A stretch of 64,000 bases of DNA from Massilia sp. W12 (GTDB lineage: Bacteria > Pseudomonadota > Gammaproteobacteria > Burkholderiales > Burkholderiaceae_D): NCBI RefSeq assembly GCF_037300705.1, contig NZ_CP147776.1:4650001-4714000 (forward strand), in the 5' to 3' direction. Shown one piece after another: positions 20,090 to 28,925 of the stretch. A program made the position numbers and the translations under genes. The notes under the pieces were generated by a model. It was not told the DNA's origin. It did not search any database and worked only from the letters and a program-made list of their open reading frames with translations. The stretch's first letter is position 1. Each line of letters starts with the position of its first letter.

Positions 20090-20129
20090 ATTACACTCGA
20101 TTACACCGGATTACGTGACATTACTTGAG
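20090..20129. repeat. Four ATTAC motifs phased at 10 bp
   Basis: ATTAC starts at 20090, 20100, 20110 and 20120, each with a different 5-base spacer. The 10-bp period puts all copies on one face of the helix. It lies in the 123-bp gap upstream of the 69-aa gene and downstream of the ACT-domain gene, so it may be an operator for the small gene. That role is inference. Confidence 0.5.
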
Positions 20130-20150
20130 TCAAGAACAGGGTGAAATGGC

Positions 20151-20816
20151 TTAACGCGGGCGCAGTTTGATGCTTTGCGATAAGACCGAAAACGCCAAGC
20201 CGACCTGGCTGCGCTCCAACACCAGCGTCATTTCAGAATACGTGCAGATCATATCGACCACATTCACCTTGACCAGCGCCAATTTTTTTAAAATGGCGTG
20301 GTAAATGCCGGGCGTATCGCGCGCCTCCGGATCAAGGCGCAAGGTCAATGCGGAGACTTTTTCAATCTTGGCCAGCAATTGTTCGGCGGCAAAACAGCTC
20401 TCCACCGCCTCCACCAACTGACGCCCGACAATAATCAGAACCTCATGCAAGCCTTGGGTCACAGTGACGAACACGCCGGGATGTGATTCCGCCATCGCCA
20501 GCAAGCGGCCCTGACACTCACGGCTGGTGGCGGAACTGCGATAGGTGAATTCAGTGAGTTCGGAGCGGGTGGTCAGCTCTGCCATTTGTGGCAAGAGGCC
20601 GGCTTCCACATGTTCGCGCTGTTGCAGCTTGCCGGCCAGGCGGGTTAAGGCCATCACAACTGCGGCTTGCCCCACCGGTTTCCACATTTCTTTTTCAAGT
20701 TGCGGCTGTAATTGCCGCGCCAATTCAGACAGATTGATCAAGCCCCGCACCATACCTTCGGTTAAAAATGCGGACTCGATCACCACCTGCTCCACCCTGG
20801 CAGCGATTGATGTCAT
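20151..20816 (-). CDS. ACT-domain regulatory protein (aspartate-kinase-like C-terminal fold)
   Basis: A 221-residue protein. The N-terminal half is helical, with an HTH-like stretch (LSELARQLQPQLEKEMWKPV). The C-terminal half resembles paired ACT modules: HPGVFVTVTQGLHEVLIIVG and LALVKVNVVDMICTYSEMTLVLE. Free-standing proteins of this type are annotated as aspartate-kinase-like without the kinase domain. Such a protein could sense a small ligand and control transcription; nothing here shows which. It is divergent from the first M4 protease gene. Confidence 0.65.
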   Translation of the reverse strand: MTSIAARVEQVVIESAFLTEGMVRGLINLSELARQLQPQLEKEMWKPVGQAAVVMALTRLAGKLQQREHVEAGLLPQMAELTTRSELTEFTYRSSATSRECQGRLLAMAESHPGVFVTVTQGLHEVLIIVGRQLVEAVESCFAAEQLLAKIEKVSALTLRLDPEARDTPGIYHAILKKLALVKVNVVDMICTYSEMTLVLERSQVGLAFSVLSQSIKLRPR

Positions 20817-21148
20817 AGTCTCTCTCCCTTTGCTCCCGCCACTGGCGGTGCTTATTTTTAAATTTACCGACGCTCAATGTCGTCTTTGTTTAAATATTAA
20901 CGCATTTTGCAAAGTTTAGCCGTCCCGGTTTTTACCCGAATTTTCGCTTGAAAAGCATGCTTATCAATGCTGAAAAGCACATATCGCCTGTTTAAAGCGC
21001 GGATAAAAACCCAAATGCACATGATTCCGGCAGGCAATAATATTGCTTATTCCACAACCCAATGCAGCCGCCAGGCGCGATGCCGGCGCCAACCCTGCTT
21101 TACAAAACTGCGAATTTGTAACAAGCGGCGGGGAAAGGCGACTTTACT

Positions 21149-21177
21149 TTGACATCGCTGTGCGGCGGGACTACTAT
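21149..21177 (+). promoter_or_regulatory. Sigma70-type promoter for the first M4 protease
   Basis: TTGACA (21149-21154), a 17-bp spacer, then TACTAT (21172-21177). This predicts a start near 21184 and a leader of about 70 nt before the ATG at 21257. It lies in the 440-bp divergent gap between the ACT-domain gene and the protease; the rest of that gap (20850-20960) is AT-rich with nothing else recognisable. Confidence 0.65.
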
Positions 21178-21256
21178 CCAATTAACAAAAGTTGCTGTAC
21201 GGGAATATTTTTGCCTGACTCAACGCTCCCGTACCAAAAAAATGATTGGAACCGCC

Positions 21257-23743
21257 ATGCATAAGCGCACCGGACTTCTCACTCTTGCCTTAGGGCTGCA
21301 AATGTCCGCCTTCGCGCATGAAGCGCAATTCCTGTACAACGGAAACGCCAGCATCAACGCCCAGCAAAAACAGGCGCTGGCGAATCAAGTCAGCAATAAA
21401 TACGGCATGGACGCCAATCAGGGTATGTTGGTGCAATCCGAGCAACCCGGCCTGGGCGCCACGCGCGTCTTGCGCACGCTGCACACCCATAATGGCTTGC
21501 GAGTATGGCAGTCGGAATCGGTGATAGTGGCCGATGGCAACGGCCAGTTGCTCAGCGAAAGCACGCGCGATTTGCGGCATGGCTTGAGCAAAAAAGGTCA
21601 GCAATTGGCGGCCAGCAAAGCAGAACTCAACACCACCCCGAAAATCAGCGCGCAGCAGGCAATCGGCATCGCCAGCGCCCGGGTGGCGCCGAATGGCAGC
21701 CACATCGAACAGCCGCAAGCCGAATTGCTGATTTATCCCGTCATGCAAAGCCGCCGCAGCGCAGCCGCCGCCAACAAACCCGAAAGCCAGTTAAATGCGC
21801 TGGATATGGAAACCGTGGTGGCCGGCTATGAACTGGCGTATCGCGTCAAAGTGCGCATGATGAGCAGCGGACGCCCGGTTTTGTTTGATATGTTTGTGAA
21901 TGCGGAAAATGGCCAGATCCTGCAACAAATCTCGGCCATGCACAGTGTGGTCGGCAGCGGCAATGCACAATACTATGGCAAGGTGCCGATCAATACCACG
22001 CAAAGCGGCAATCAATTCAAGATGCTCGACCCAAGCCGGGGCGTGGGTGGTCAATTCGGCGGGCTTGCCATCACCAACGCCAACCGCAGCAGCAACGCCG
22101 GCAGCGTGTACGTCAACAGCACGAATAACTGGGGCGATGGCAAACAATTTGTGGCGAACGGCTCCACCACCAGCGCCAACGGGCAAACCGCCGCCGTGAA
22201 TGCGCTGTGGGGCGCAATGAACACCTACGACCTGCTGAAAAACGTGCTGGGCTGGCAATCGCTGGACGGGCGCAACACCGCCACCTATATCGCGGTGCAT
22301 GTCAACAGCAATTATGAAAACGCCTACTATTCCGATTCCTGCCGCTGCATGTTTATCGGCGATGGCGCGAATACCTTCTACACCCTGAGTTCGCTTGATG
22401 TGATCGGGCATGAAATGGGGCATGGCGTCACTGCCGCCACCTCGAATCTGGCTTACACCGGCGAATCCGGCGGTTTGAATGAATCCGCCTCTGACATCAT
22501 TGGCGAAATGGTGGAGGCTTACGCCAAAGGCGGAAGTAAGGGCGCGAGCGTGCCGGCGGGCAATGACTGGGTGATGGGCAAGGAAATTTCCAAACGCGGC
22601 ACACCGCTGCGCTATCTGCAAAAACCCTCGAAAGACGGCTCCAGCCCGGATGCCTGGAACAGCAATCTTGGCGCCATGGATGTGCACTACAGCAGCGGCC
22701 CGAATAACCGCATGTTTTATTTCCTCGCGCAAGGCTCCAACGCCAGCACCGGCCACGATGCACACAGCAGCTATCTGACAAAAACCCCGAAGGCCATGAG
22801 CGGCATCGGCAGCGATAAAGCGTTCCGCATCTGGTTCAAAGCGCTCACCACCAAATTCACTTCCGGCACGAACTATGCCGATGCGCGCGCCAAAATGATC
22901 AAGACCGCGCAAGAGTTGTATGGGGCCGGCAGCAAAGAGGAAATCGCGGTCACGCGCGCGTATGCCGCCATCAATGTCGGCGCCGATATCGACGAAGGCC
23001 CGGTCGCCTTCGGCATCGGCAGCAACCCGGAAAACGCCAGCGTGCAAGCCGGCGCCAGCGCCAGTTTCAGCGTCGCCGGCAGAGGCGGCAAGACGCCTTA
23101 CAGCTATAAATGGTACAAAAACAATGTGCTGATCAACGGCGCGAGCGGCGCCAGCTACAGCTTTACCGCCACCGCGAATGACAATAACGCCCAAATTCAT
23201 GCTGTCGTGACTGATGCCGCAAAAGCCAGCGCCACTTCCGCAAAAGCCGTGTTGAGCGTCACCAGCACCCCGCTCAACAGTGAGTTAATCAGCAATGGCG
23301 GTTTTGAACAAGGCGCCAGCGGCTGGGCAGGCGATGTGGGCGTCATCAACAGCTGGCGCGAAATGCCCGCCGCCAGCGGTAAAAACAATGCCTGGATGGG
23401 CGGCAATGGCACGATGTACACCGAAAACCTGTATCAGCAAGTGACCATTCCCGTCACGGCAAAATCCGCCACCCTGAGCTTTATGCTGCACATTAACAGT
23501 GATGAACCACGGGCCACCGTGGCCGCAGACAAAATGACGGTGAGCGTGCTTGACAGCAAGAACGCGGTGTTGAAAGTGCTGGCCACGTATTCCAACCAGA
23601 ACAAGGCGACCGGCTACCAGAAACGCAGTTTCGATCTGAGCGCTTACAAAGGCAAAACCATCCGCATCTTATTCAGCGAGACGGAAAACTTCTTCTATCA
23701 AACCTCGTTTGTGCTGGATGATGTCAGTTTGATAGTGAAGTAA
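21257..23743 (+). CDS. Secreted M4-family (thermolysin-type) zinc metalloprotease, paralogue 1
   Basis: An extracellular zinc endopeptidase of 828 residues. Order: signal peptide (MHKRTGLLTLALGLQMSAFA), FTP/PepSY propeptide with GLRVWQSESVIV, and the catalytic domain with VIGHEMGHGVTAATSN (two His ligands) and GGLNESASDIIGEM (third ligand Glu), plus SSGPNNRMFYFLAQG around the second active-site His region. An Ig/PKD-like module (about 610-690, YSYKWYKNNVLINGASG) and a C-terminal beta-sandwich (ELISNGGFEQG to VLDDVSLIVK) follow. The ATG at 21257 has GGA six bases upstream. It is a close full-length paralogue of 24775-27264. A type II secretion route is likely by analogy with LasB. Confidence 0.93.
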   Translation: MHKRTGLLTLALGLQMSAFAHEAQFLYNGNASINAQQKQALANQVSNKYGMDANQGMLVQSEQPGLGATRVLRTLHTHNGLRVWQSESVIVADGNGQLLSESTRDLRHGLSKKGQQLAASKAELNTTPKISAQQAIGIASARVAPNGSHIEQPQAELLIYPVMQSRRSAAAANKPESQLNALDMETVVAGYELAYRVKVRMMSSGRPVLFDMFVNAENGQILQQISAMHSVVGSGNAQYYGKVPINTTQSGNQFKMLDPSRGVGGQFGGLAITNANRSSNAGSVYVNSTNNWGDGKQFVANGSTTSANGQTAAVNALWGAMNTYDLLKNVLGWQSLDGRNTATYIAVHVNSNYENAYYSDSCRCMFIGDGANTFYTLSSLDVIGHEMGHGVTAATSNLAYTGESGGLNESASDIIGEMVEAYAKGGSKGASVPAGNDWVMGKEISKRGTPLRYLQKPSKDGSSPDAWNSNLGAMDVHYSSGPNNRMFYFLAQGSNASTGHDAHSSYLTKTPKAMSGIGSDKAFRIWFKALTTKFTSGTNYADARAKMIKTAQELYGAGSKEEIAVTRAYAAINVGADIDEGPVAFGIGSNPENASVQAGASASFSVAGRGGKTPYSYKWYKNNVLINGASGASYSFTATANDNNAQIHAVVTDAAKASATSAKAVLSVTSTPLNSELISNGGFEQGASGWAGDVGVINSWREMPAASGKNNAWMGGNGTMYTENLYQQVTIPVTAKSATLSFMLHINSDEPRATVAADKMTVSVLDSKNAVLKVLATYSNQNKATGYQKRSFDLSAYKGKTIRILFSETENFFYQTSFVLDDVSLIVK

Positions 23744-23840
23744 GGCGGCGCGGGCGGCATGCAATATCTGCATTGATGTTTAAGCATGCTGCCGATAGCG
23801 CAACAATGCTCAACCCGGCGATTGAGCAAGCTGCGGCATC

Positions 23841-24164
23841 TCATTCGGCCCGGCCGGGCGCGCTGTGGCCATCCCGCTCTGCCGCCAACAGTTGCCAAGG
23901 ACTTGTCGCGCGCAGTGCATACATGCTGAGGCATACACCGATGGCGAGCACAAATCCGATGAAGGCTGCCGCTTGGGCGTATTGATACAAGGCGCCAAGC
24001 AATACAAAGCTGAGCGCACTGGCAATTTGATTCAGCATCAATTGTGCACTCACCACCGGCAGTCTTTGTTCACTGCGCAGAGCCAGCTGACGCTTGGCCA
24101 TCGCCTGCAATGCCAGATTTGTGCTGCACAGACCAACAAACAACATTGCCAAGCATAGTTTCAC
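23841..24164 (-). CDS. MFS-transporter-like C-terminal fragment or small membrane protein
   Basis: In the 1-kb gap between the two proteases, the minus strand encodes about 107 residues with three hydrophobic stretches (LCLAMLFVGLCSTNLAL, IASALSFVLLGALYQ, AAAFIGFVLAIGVCLSMYAL). They resemble the last helices of a major facilitator protein. A GTG at 24164 is preceded by AGGAGG at five bases, so it could be translated as a small membrane protein. The upstream part of the same frame is not transporter-like, which suggests a truncated remnant. No frame for the missing N-terminal part is present nearby. Confidence 0.45.
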   Translation of the reverse strand: MKLCLAMLFVGLCSTNLALQAMAKRQLALRSEQRLPVVSAQLMLNQIASALSFVLLGALYQYAQAAAFIGFVLAIGVCLSMYALRATSPWQLLAAERDGHSAPGRAE

Positions 24165-24587
24165 TTGGCCCTCCTGCCGCCTAAATTTGCAGGCGCAGCA
24201 GCAAACTGCGATGCAATGTCGTCGCCTGTCGGCCCGATTCTGCCCATGCGCAAACCGTTGGCCACCCGCAATCGTCGCAGGGCGGGCTGATGGTGCGGCG
24301 CAATGCACATGCCGGCCTCATCGTGCCGCAGCGCTGCCTGCTTGCCAAGCCGGATTTGTGCAAACGCAAATGATGTATATAAACAACATTTTGAAATATT
24401 TTTGTCACATCAAAAATTTCCATACTGAAAGAATTCACGTTTTCAATCAAAACATTGATATTTTTTTAGTAATTTTCATCAAATTTTCCGACCATAATAT
24501 AAATTTATGGCAACCCAGCTGTTTTCCTTATTTCCATGTGGAAATTTATGTAACTTTGTTATACAAGCGCTTGACGTTTCAGTTTTT

Positions 24588-24616
24588 TTGACATCCTCAT
24601 TTTTTGCCCCTATAGT
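24588..24616 (+). promoter_or_regulatory. Sigma70-type promoter for the second M4 protease
   Basis: TTGACA (24588-24593), exactly 17 bp, then TATAGT (24611-24616), within an AT-rich pocket (24360-24620). The predicted start is near 24623, leaving a leader of about 150 nt before the ATG at 24775. The leader has no obvious riboswitch. Confidence 0.75.
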
Positions 24617-24774
24617 TTGCGTCTGAAGTCGCGCATCCAAAGCCGTCCTTCTTTCCCCTCCGCCGGGCATTTTTGCACTCTGCCACCGCCTTTTTCCTTC
24701 GCCACCAAGCCATAAAAAGCTAGGTTGCAATGTGTGTTTGCGCCCGTCGAATTCCCCCAAAATCTGGAGACCAC

Positions 24775-27264
24775 ATGAAACTGCGTTTGTCCCTGCTGGC
24801 CGCTTCGATTGCGCTGGCAACCCTGTCCGCCCAAGCCGCCCCGACGCTGATGTCCGCCCCTGTGCCGACCCTGGCTTACAAACAACAACAAGAATTGATC
24901 CAACAGCTGCGCAGCGCGCAAGGGCTGGATGAATACAACAGCTTTGCCGTGACGCGTCAGCACCCAGGCGCTGGCGAAACCAAGATTGTGCGCTTAGCGC
25001 ACACCCATCAGGGCTTGCGCGTATGGCAGTCTGAAAGCGTGGTGGTGTTGAATAAAGGCGGCAAGATCCTCAGCCGCGCAGATGGTGAGCGCCGTGGCGC
25101 TTTGCTGCGCGCCGGCGCCAGCCTGAGCGCCAGCGAAGGCAAATTGTTTGACACCACTCCGAAGTTAAGCAGCGAAGAAGCGATCGCGATCGCTGTCAAA
25201 CGCATCGCGCCGGGCGGCAAGCATATGGAACAACCGCAAGCCGAATTGATGATCTACCCGAAAACCCTGCGTCAACGCATTCCCGCCGCTGCAAACAAGC
25301 CGGAAAAAGCGCTGAGCGCAACCGATCTGCGCACCGTGGTGGCCGGCCATGAGCTGGTGTATCTGGTCAAAGCGCGCATGGAAGCAAATGGCCGTCCGGC
25401 TTTGTGGGATCTCTTGATCAGCGCCAAAGATGGCCGCGTGGTGCAACAAATCTCCGCCATGCACAGCGTGGTGGGCGAAGGCCGCAGCCAATACAACGGC
25501 ACGGTGCCAATCAACACCACGTTTGAAAACGGCCAATACAAGATGATCGACGGCTCGCGCGGCACGGGCGGCCGCTTCGGCGCAATGGCGATCACCAACG
25601 CCAACCACACGTCCAACGCGGGCGAAGTGTATGTCAACAGCAGCAATGTCTGGGGCGATGGCCAGCAATACATTCCGGGCGGCTCGACCACCAACGCCAA
25701 CGGCCAGACCGCTGCGGTCAGCTCGCTGTGGGGTTTGATGAACACCTATGACACGCTGAACAATGTGTTCGGCTGGAAGTCGCTGGACGGTCAAAACACC
25801 GCGACTTACATCAATGTGCACGTCAACAACAACTATGAAAACGCGTACTACTCCGACGCTTGCAAGTGCATGTTCATCGGCGATGGCGCGTCTTATTTCT
25901 ACTCCTTAAGCTCGATTGACGTGATTGGCCACGAAATGGGCCACGGCGTGACCGCCGCCACTTCCGATCTGACCTATGCCGGCGAATCCGGCGGTCTGAA
26001 CGAATCGGCCTCTGACATCATGGGTGATATGGTGGAAGCGTATGCGCGCGCCGGCGGTACCGGCACGACAATTCCGGCTACCGGCAATGACTGGGAAGTG
26101 GGGCGCGAAATTGCCCGCAACGGCGTGGCGCTGCGTTTCATGCGCAAGCCGTCCAAAGATGGCTCCAGCCCGGACGCATGGAGCAGCTCGATTGGCAATC
26201 TGGACGTGCACTACAGCAGCGGCCCGAATAACCGCATGTTCTATTTCCTCTCGCAAGGCTCCAGCGCAGACAGCAATAGCGAAGCGTACAGCTCCTTCCT
26301 GACCGGTTCGCCGGCGGCCATGAGCGGCATTGGCAACGACAAAGCGTTCCGCATCTGGTTCAAGACCCTGACCACCAAGCTGACCGCCAGCTCCGACTAT
26401 GCCGACGCACGCGCCAAGATGATTCAATCCGCGCAAGAGCTGTATGGCGCCGGCAGCAAGGAAGAAATCGCAGTCACCCGCGCCTACGCCGCCATCAATG
26501 TGGGCGAGGACATGGACGAAGGCCCGACTCCGTTCCGTATTCAAAGCCAGCCGCAAAGCCAAAGCGTGATGTTCGGCAGCAATGCCAGCTTTAATTTTGT
26601 GGTGCGCGGCGGCAGCGCGCCGTATCAAATCCAATGGTATAAGAATGGCCAGGCAGTGTCCGGCGCCACCGCTTCCAATTGGACTTTCGCGGCGACTGGC
26701 GCGGATTTCAATTCCCGCATTCACGCTGTGGCGCGCGATAACGCCGGCGCAGTGCTGACCAGCGACACCGCGACCCTGAACGTCACCACTTCGCCTGGCG
26801 ATATGGAAGTGATGAAAAACGGCGGCTTTGAGCAAGGCACAGTGAACTGGGCCGGCAACACCGGCGATATCGGCACCTGGTCGCGCTTCCCGGCTTACGA
26901 AGGCAAAGTGAATGCCTGGATGGGCGGCAATGCGGCTGCGATCACGGAAAATCTGTACCAAACCGTGACCCTGCCGGTGAATGCGGCGCGCTTGAAGTTG
27001 ACCCTGCAACTCAACATCCTGACCGCTGAAACCGCCGCTACGCCAATCGACAAGATGAGCATCACGATCCGCGACGCCAACAACAACATCTTGCGCACCC
27101 TGGCCAACTACAGCAATCTGGACAAGAGCAACGGCTATGTCAAACGCGAGTTTGACATCACCGAATTCAAAGGCCAGACCGTGCGCGTGCATTTCACTGA
27201 AACTGAAAATGTGGGCAATGCGACGTCCTTTGTGATCGACGCTGTCAGCCTGAAGGCGAATTGA
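24775..27264 (+). CDS. Secreted M4-family (thermolysin-type) zinc metalloprotease, paralogue 2
   Basis: An 829-residue secreted protease with the same architecture as the upstream paralogue: signal peptide (MKLRLSLLAASIALATLSAQA), FTP/PepSY propeptide with GLRVWQSESVVVL, VIGHEMGHGVTAATSD and GGLNESASDIMGDM zinc ligands, an Ig-like module (IQWYKNGQAVSGAT) and a C-terminal beta-sandwich (NGGFEQGTVNWAGN to FVIDAVSLKAN). The ATG at 24775 follows GGAG by five bases. Its own promoter lies at 24588-24616 and a strong terminator follows. The pair arose by tandem duplication, now separated by about 1 kb containing transporter debris. Confidence 0.94.
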   Translation: MKLRLSLLAASIALATLSAQAAPTLMSAPVPTLAYKQQQELIQQLRSAQGLDEYNSFAVTRQHPGAGETKIVRLAHTHQGLRVWQSESVVVLNKGGKILSRADGERRGALLRAGASLSASEGKLFDTTPKLSSEEAIAIAVKRIAPGGKHMEQPQAELMIYPKTLRQRIPAAANKPEKALSATDLRTVVAGHELVYLVKARMEANGRPALWDLLISAKDGRVVQQISAMHSVVGEGRSQYNGTVPINTTFENGQYKMIDGSRGTGGRFGAMAITNANHTSNAGEVYVNSSNVWGDGQQYIPGGSTTNANGQTAAVSSLWGLMNTYDTLNNVFGWKSLDGQNTATYINVHVNNNYENAYYSDACKCMFIGDGASYFYSLSSIDVIGHEMGHGVTAATSDLTYAGESGGLNESASDIMGDMVEAYARAGGTGTTIPATGNDWEVGREIARNGVALRFMRKPSKDGSSPDAWSSSIGNLDVHYSSGPNNRMFYFLSQGSSADSNSEAYSSFLTGSPAAMSGIGNDKAFRIWFKTLTTKLTASSDYADARAKMIQSAQELYGAGSKEEIAVTRAYAAINVGEDMDEGPTPFRIQSQPQSQSVMFGSNASFNFVVRGGSAPYQIQWYKNGQAVSGATASNWTFAATGADFNSRIHAVARDNAGAVLTSDTATLNVTTSPGDMEVMKNGGFEQGTVNWAGNTGDIGTWSRFPAYEGKVNAWMGGNAAAITENLYQTVTLPVNAARLKLTLQLNILTAETAATPIDKMSITIRDANNNILRTLANYSNLDKSNGYVKREFDITEFKGQTVRVHFTETENVGNATSFVIDAVSLKAN

Positions 27265-27319
27265 TTTTATTGTCATGAGCTGAGCCTTGGGCAGCATTGC
27301 TGCCCATCGTGGTGGTTTT

Positions 27320-27346
27320 CCGGCCCGTTCTGCGGGCCGGTTTTTT
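27320..27346 (+). terminator. Intrinsic terminator after the second M4 protease
   Basis: Stem CCGGCCCG / CGGGCCGG with loop TTCTG, followed by TTTTTT. It lies 55 bp after the protease stop. The rest of the gap up to 27723 holds the left 26-bp repeat and otherwise no gene I can support. Confidence 0.88.
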
Positions 27347-27539
27347 GCGCTCACTGCGTCTGGCGTATGCCGGCCGCAGCAAAAATTCCCTCCTGCGGAG
27401 GCGGGCAGGCGCAGCCTGACAGGGTGGTTTGCCGCCATTCCCGGCGCAGCCGGGGAAACATCATGAAGAGCGGCGCCCCGCGCTTCCCGCACGCCTGCTG
27501 CAACGCACCTTACCGGCTTGCATGGATGCGATAGCAGGG

Positions 27540-27565
27540 AATCAATCGAGTCTGACCCCATTGAT
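27540..27565 (+). repeat. Left copy of a 26-bp direct repeat flanking the accessory segment
   Basis: The 26 bases include GAGTCTGACCCCATTGAT and are identical, in the same orientation, to 32932-32957. The core (TGGGGTCAGACTC on the other strand) resembles dispersed GGGGTCAGAC-type repeats that I associate with REP-type elements. The two copies bracket 5.4 kb of accessory genes. Confidence 0.75.
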
Positions 27566-27723
27566 CCACAGCAATTTGATTTTGATGCGGCGCTGGCGTG
27601 TTTGGGGCCGTGAAGCGCGGCAGAATCGGCCATTCATCCACTAAGCGCAAGCGGCGACAGAAAAGCCGGATGACTTCCAATCAGGCCAATCCTGCCCCAT
27701 TGCCCCCATGGATTCTTGGCTTA

Positions 27724-28296
27724 TCAAGGGTGGGCCAACAGCCAAAAATTTTTCTCTTCCAGCCCGATTTCCAGGCAAAACACTCCGCTTTGCCGCTGCA
27801 CAGCGCTGGTTTTGATCTCAGCGGGATACAGCAGCAGGCCCTGCAGACTGCCAGCGCAGTGCATGCCTTGAGACTGGCGTAAGCGGTACAAAGACGAATT
27901 TTGCAGCGCTGCATCCGGCGCATCGCCAATCACCGCAAGCGCGATGACATTGCCCGCATCCGGATAGCGCCAGGCTTGCGCTTCGCCGCGCTTGCCCAAC
28001 GCTTGCGCGCTCTTAGGCCCGCCGGTCTTGCGCGGCGGCGGCCCCTGCCACGTCAGCAATCTGCACGGCGCCTGCAAATCCAGCGCAAGCATACGGGCTT
28101 CGCCCTTGGCCTGCGGGCTGTGATATTCGACTTGGCAGGCTTGCCCGTCTGTGCTGTGCAAACGGATGCGATAGCCGGCTATCTGGTGTTCTGTCACAGC
28201 GGCTTGCACGGGTTCAGATGGGCTTGCCGCATGCGCAATGGCGGATGCAGACAGGCAAAACAAAAACCATGCGCATCTCAGTGGCAGGCGTTTCAT
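27724..28296 (-). CDS. Secreted protein, candidate immunity partner of the Tae4 effector
   Basis: A 190-residue protein with a signal peptide (MKRLPLRCAWFLFCLSASA, cleavage near AHA-A) and four or more cysteines in the mature part (DGQACQVEY, QAPCRLL, GMHCAGS, GVFCLEIG) that could form disulfides. Its ATG overlaps the stop of the Tae4-like gene by one base (TGATG), so the two are translationally coupled. Effector-immunity pairs of the amidase class place a periplasmic inhibitor directly downstream of the effector. Known Tai4 proteins are shorter (roughly 100-130 residues) and I see no clear similarity to them, so the immunity role rests on context. Confidence 0.7.
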   Translation of the reverse strand: MKRLPLRCAWFLFCLSASAIAHAASPSEPVQAAVTEHQIAGYRIRLHSTDGQACQVEYHSPQAKGEARMLALDLQAPCRLLTWQGPPPRKTGGPKSAQALGKRGEAQAWRYPDAGNVIALAVIGDAPDAALQNSSLYRLRQSQGMHCAGSLQGLLLYPAEIKTSAVQRQSGVFCLEIGLEEKNFWLLAHP

Positions 28297-28781
28297 CAGT
28301 CCATCTCCCAAAACCAGATTTCCTGCGATTTATTAAAGTAACTGTTGTTACCTTGGGCCATATTCGCGCCGTCCCACAAATCAATATGGTCGCCCTGATT
28401 ATTGCTGCCCCAAAAATTGCGAAACACCACAATCCCGCGCTTGCCCGCGTAATCAGTGGCGCTCTTTTGCAGACCATTTTTGTCGCGTTTTGAGATATTC
28501 GCAGCGCCGAATGGCGAGCCTTTCCGATTGAGCCAAAGCATCATTTCTTCGGCACGTAAAAAATGCTTGCGCCCATGATTGTGCCAGCAACAAGCGCCGC
28601 GAAAACTTGCCAGACTGATCCCGGCATTGCTCAGGCAAACGCCCATCCGGATCGCACATTGATTTTCAAAATTGGCAGCGCCATCTTTATTTTTGCAAGG
28701 TGAGGTATCCGGCGTGGCTTGCAAGGAAGGATGGTTGCGCCACAATTGATCAAACAATGTTTCGGTCTTCTCTTCAGACAT
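28296..28781 (-). CDS. tae4: Type VI secretion amidase effector, Tae4 family
   Basis: About 161 residues. It carries ENQCAIRMGVCLSNAGISL, fitting the catalytic-Cys helix of Tae4 DL-endopeptidases, and later GIVVFRNFWGSNNQGDHIDLWDG with the catalytic His in HIDLWDG, then YFNKSQEIWFWEMD. Tae4 enzymes are delivered by the T6SS into the periplasm of rival Gram-negative cells and cut the D-Glu-mDAP bond of peptidoglycan. There is no signal peptide, as expected. The start at 28781 has GGAG six bases upstream; the longer frame upstream is transposase debris. A coupled secreted protein follows. Confidence 0.88.
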   Translation of the reverse strand: MSEEKTETLFDQLWRNHPSLQATPDTSPCKNKDGAANFENQCAIRMGVCLSNAGISLASFRGACCWHNHGRKHFLRAEEMMLWLNRKGSPFGAANISKRDKNGLQKSATDYAGKRGIVVFRNFWGSNNQGDHIDLWDGANMAQGNNSYFNKSQEIWFWEMD

Positions 28782-28853
28782 TTCCTGCTCCCGGATAAAT
28801 GCGATGCGGGAAGCATATATGAAAAAAACTGATCCAGGCGAAAAAGTACAAAT

Positions 28854-28882
28854 TATATATTTCTCAAGGTAAAGATTTCCAA
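28854..28882 (-). promoter_or_regulatory. Candidate promoter for the Tae4 effector
   Basis: On the minus strand TTGGAA (28882-28877), 17 bp, then TATATA (28859-28854), in an AT-rich patch. It would start transcription near 28847, about 65 nt before the effector ATG. Confidence 0.45.
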
Positions 28883-28925
28883 GCGGGAATATCTTGCCTG
28901 AGTCATGTCTATCTGATCGCGCACA

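Noticed and set aside
25906-27633. 575-residue open frame antisense to the second M4 protease
   Set aside because: It is a shadow created by high GC codon bias; composition (His/Ala/Arg-rich, no motifs) is not protein-like.
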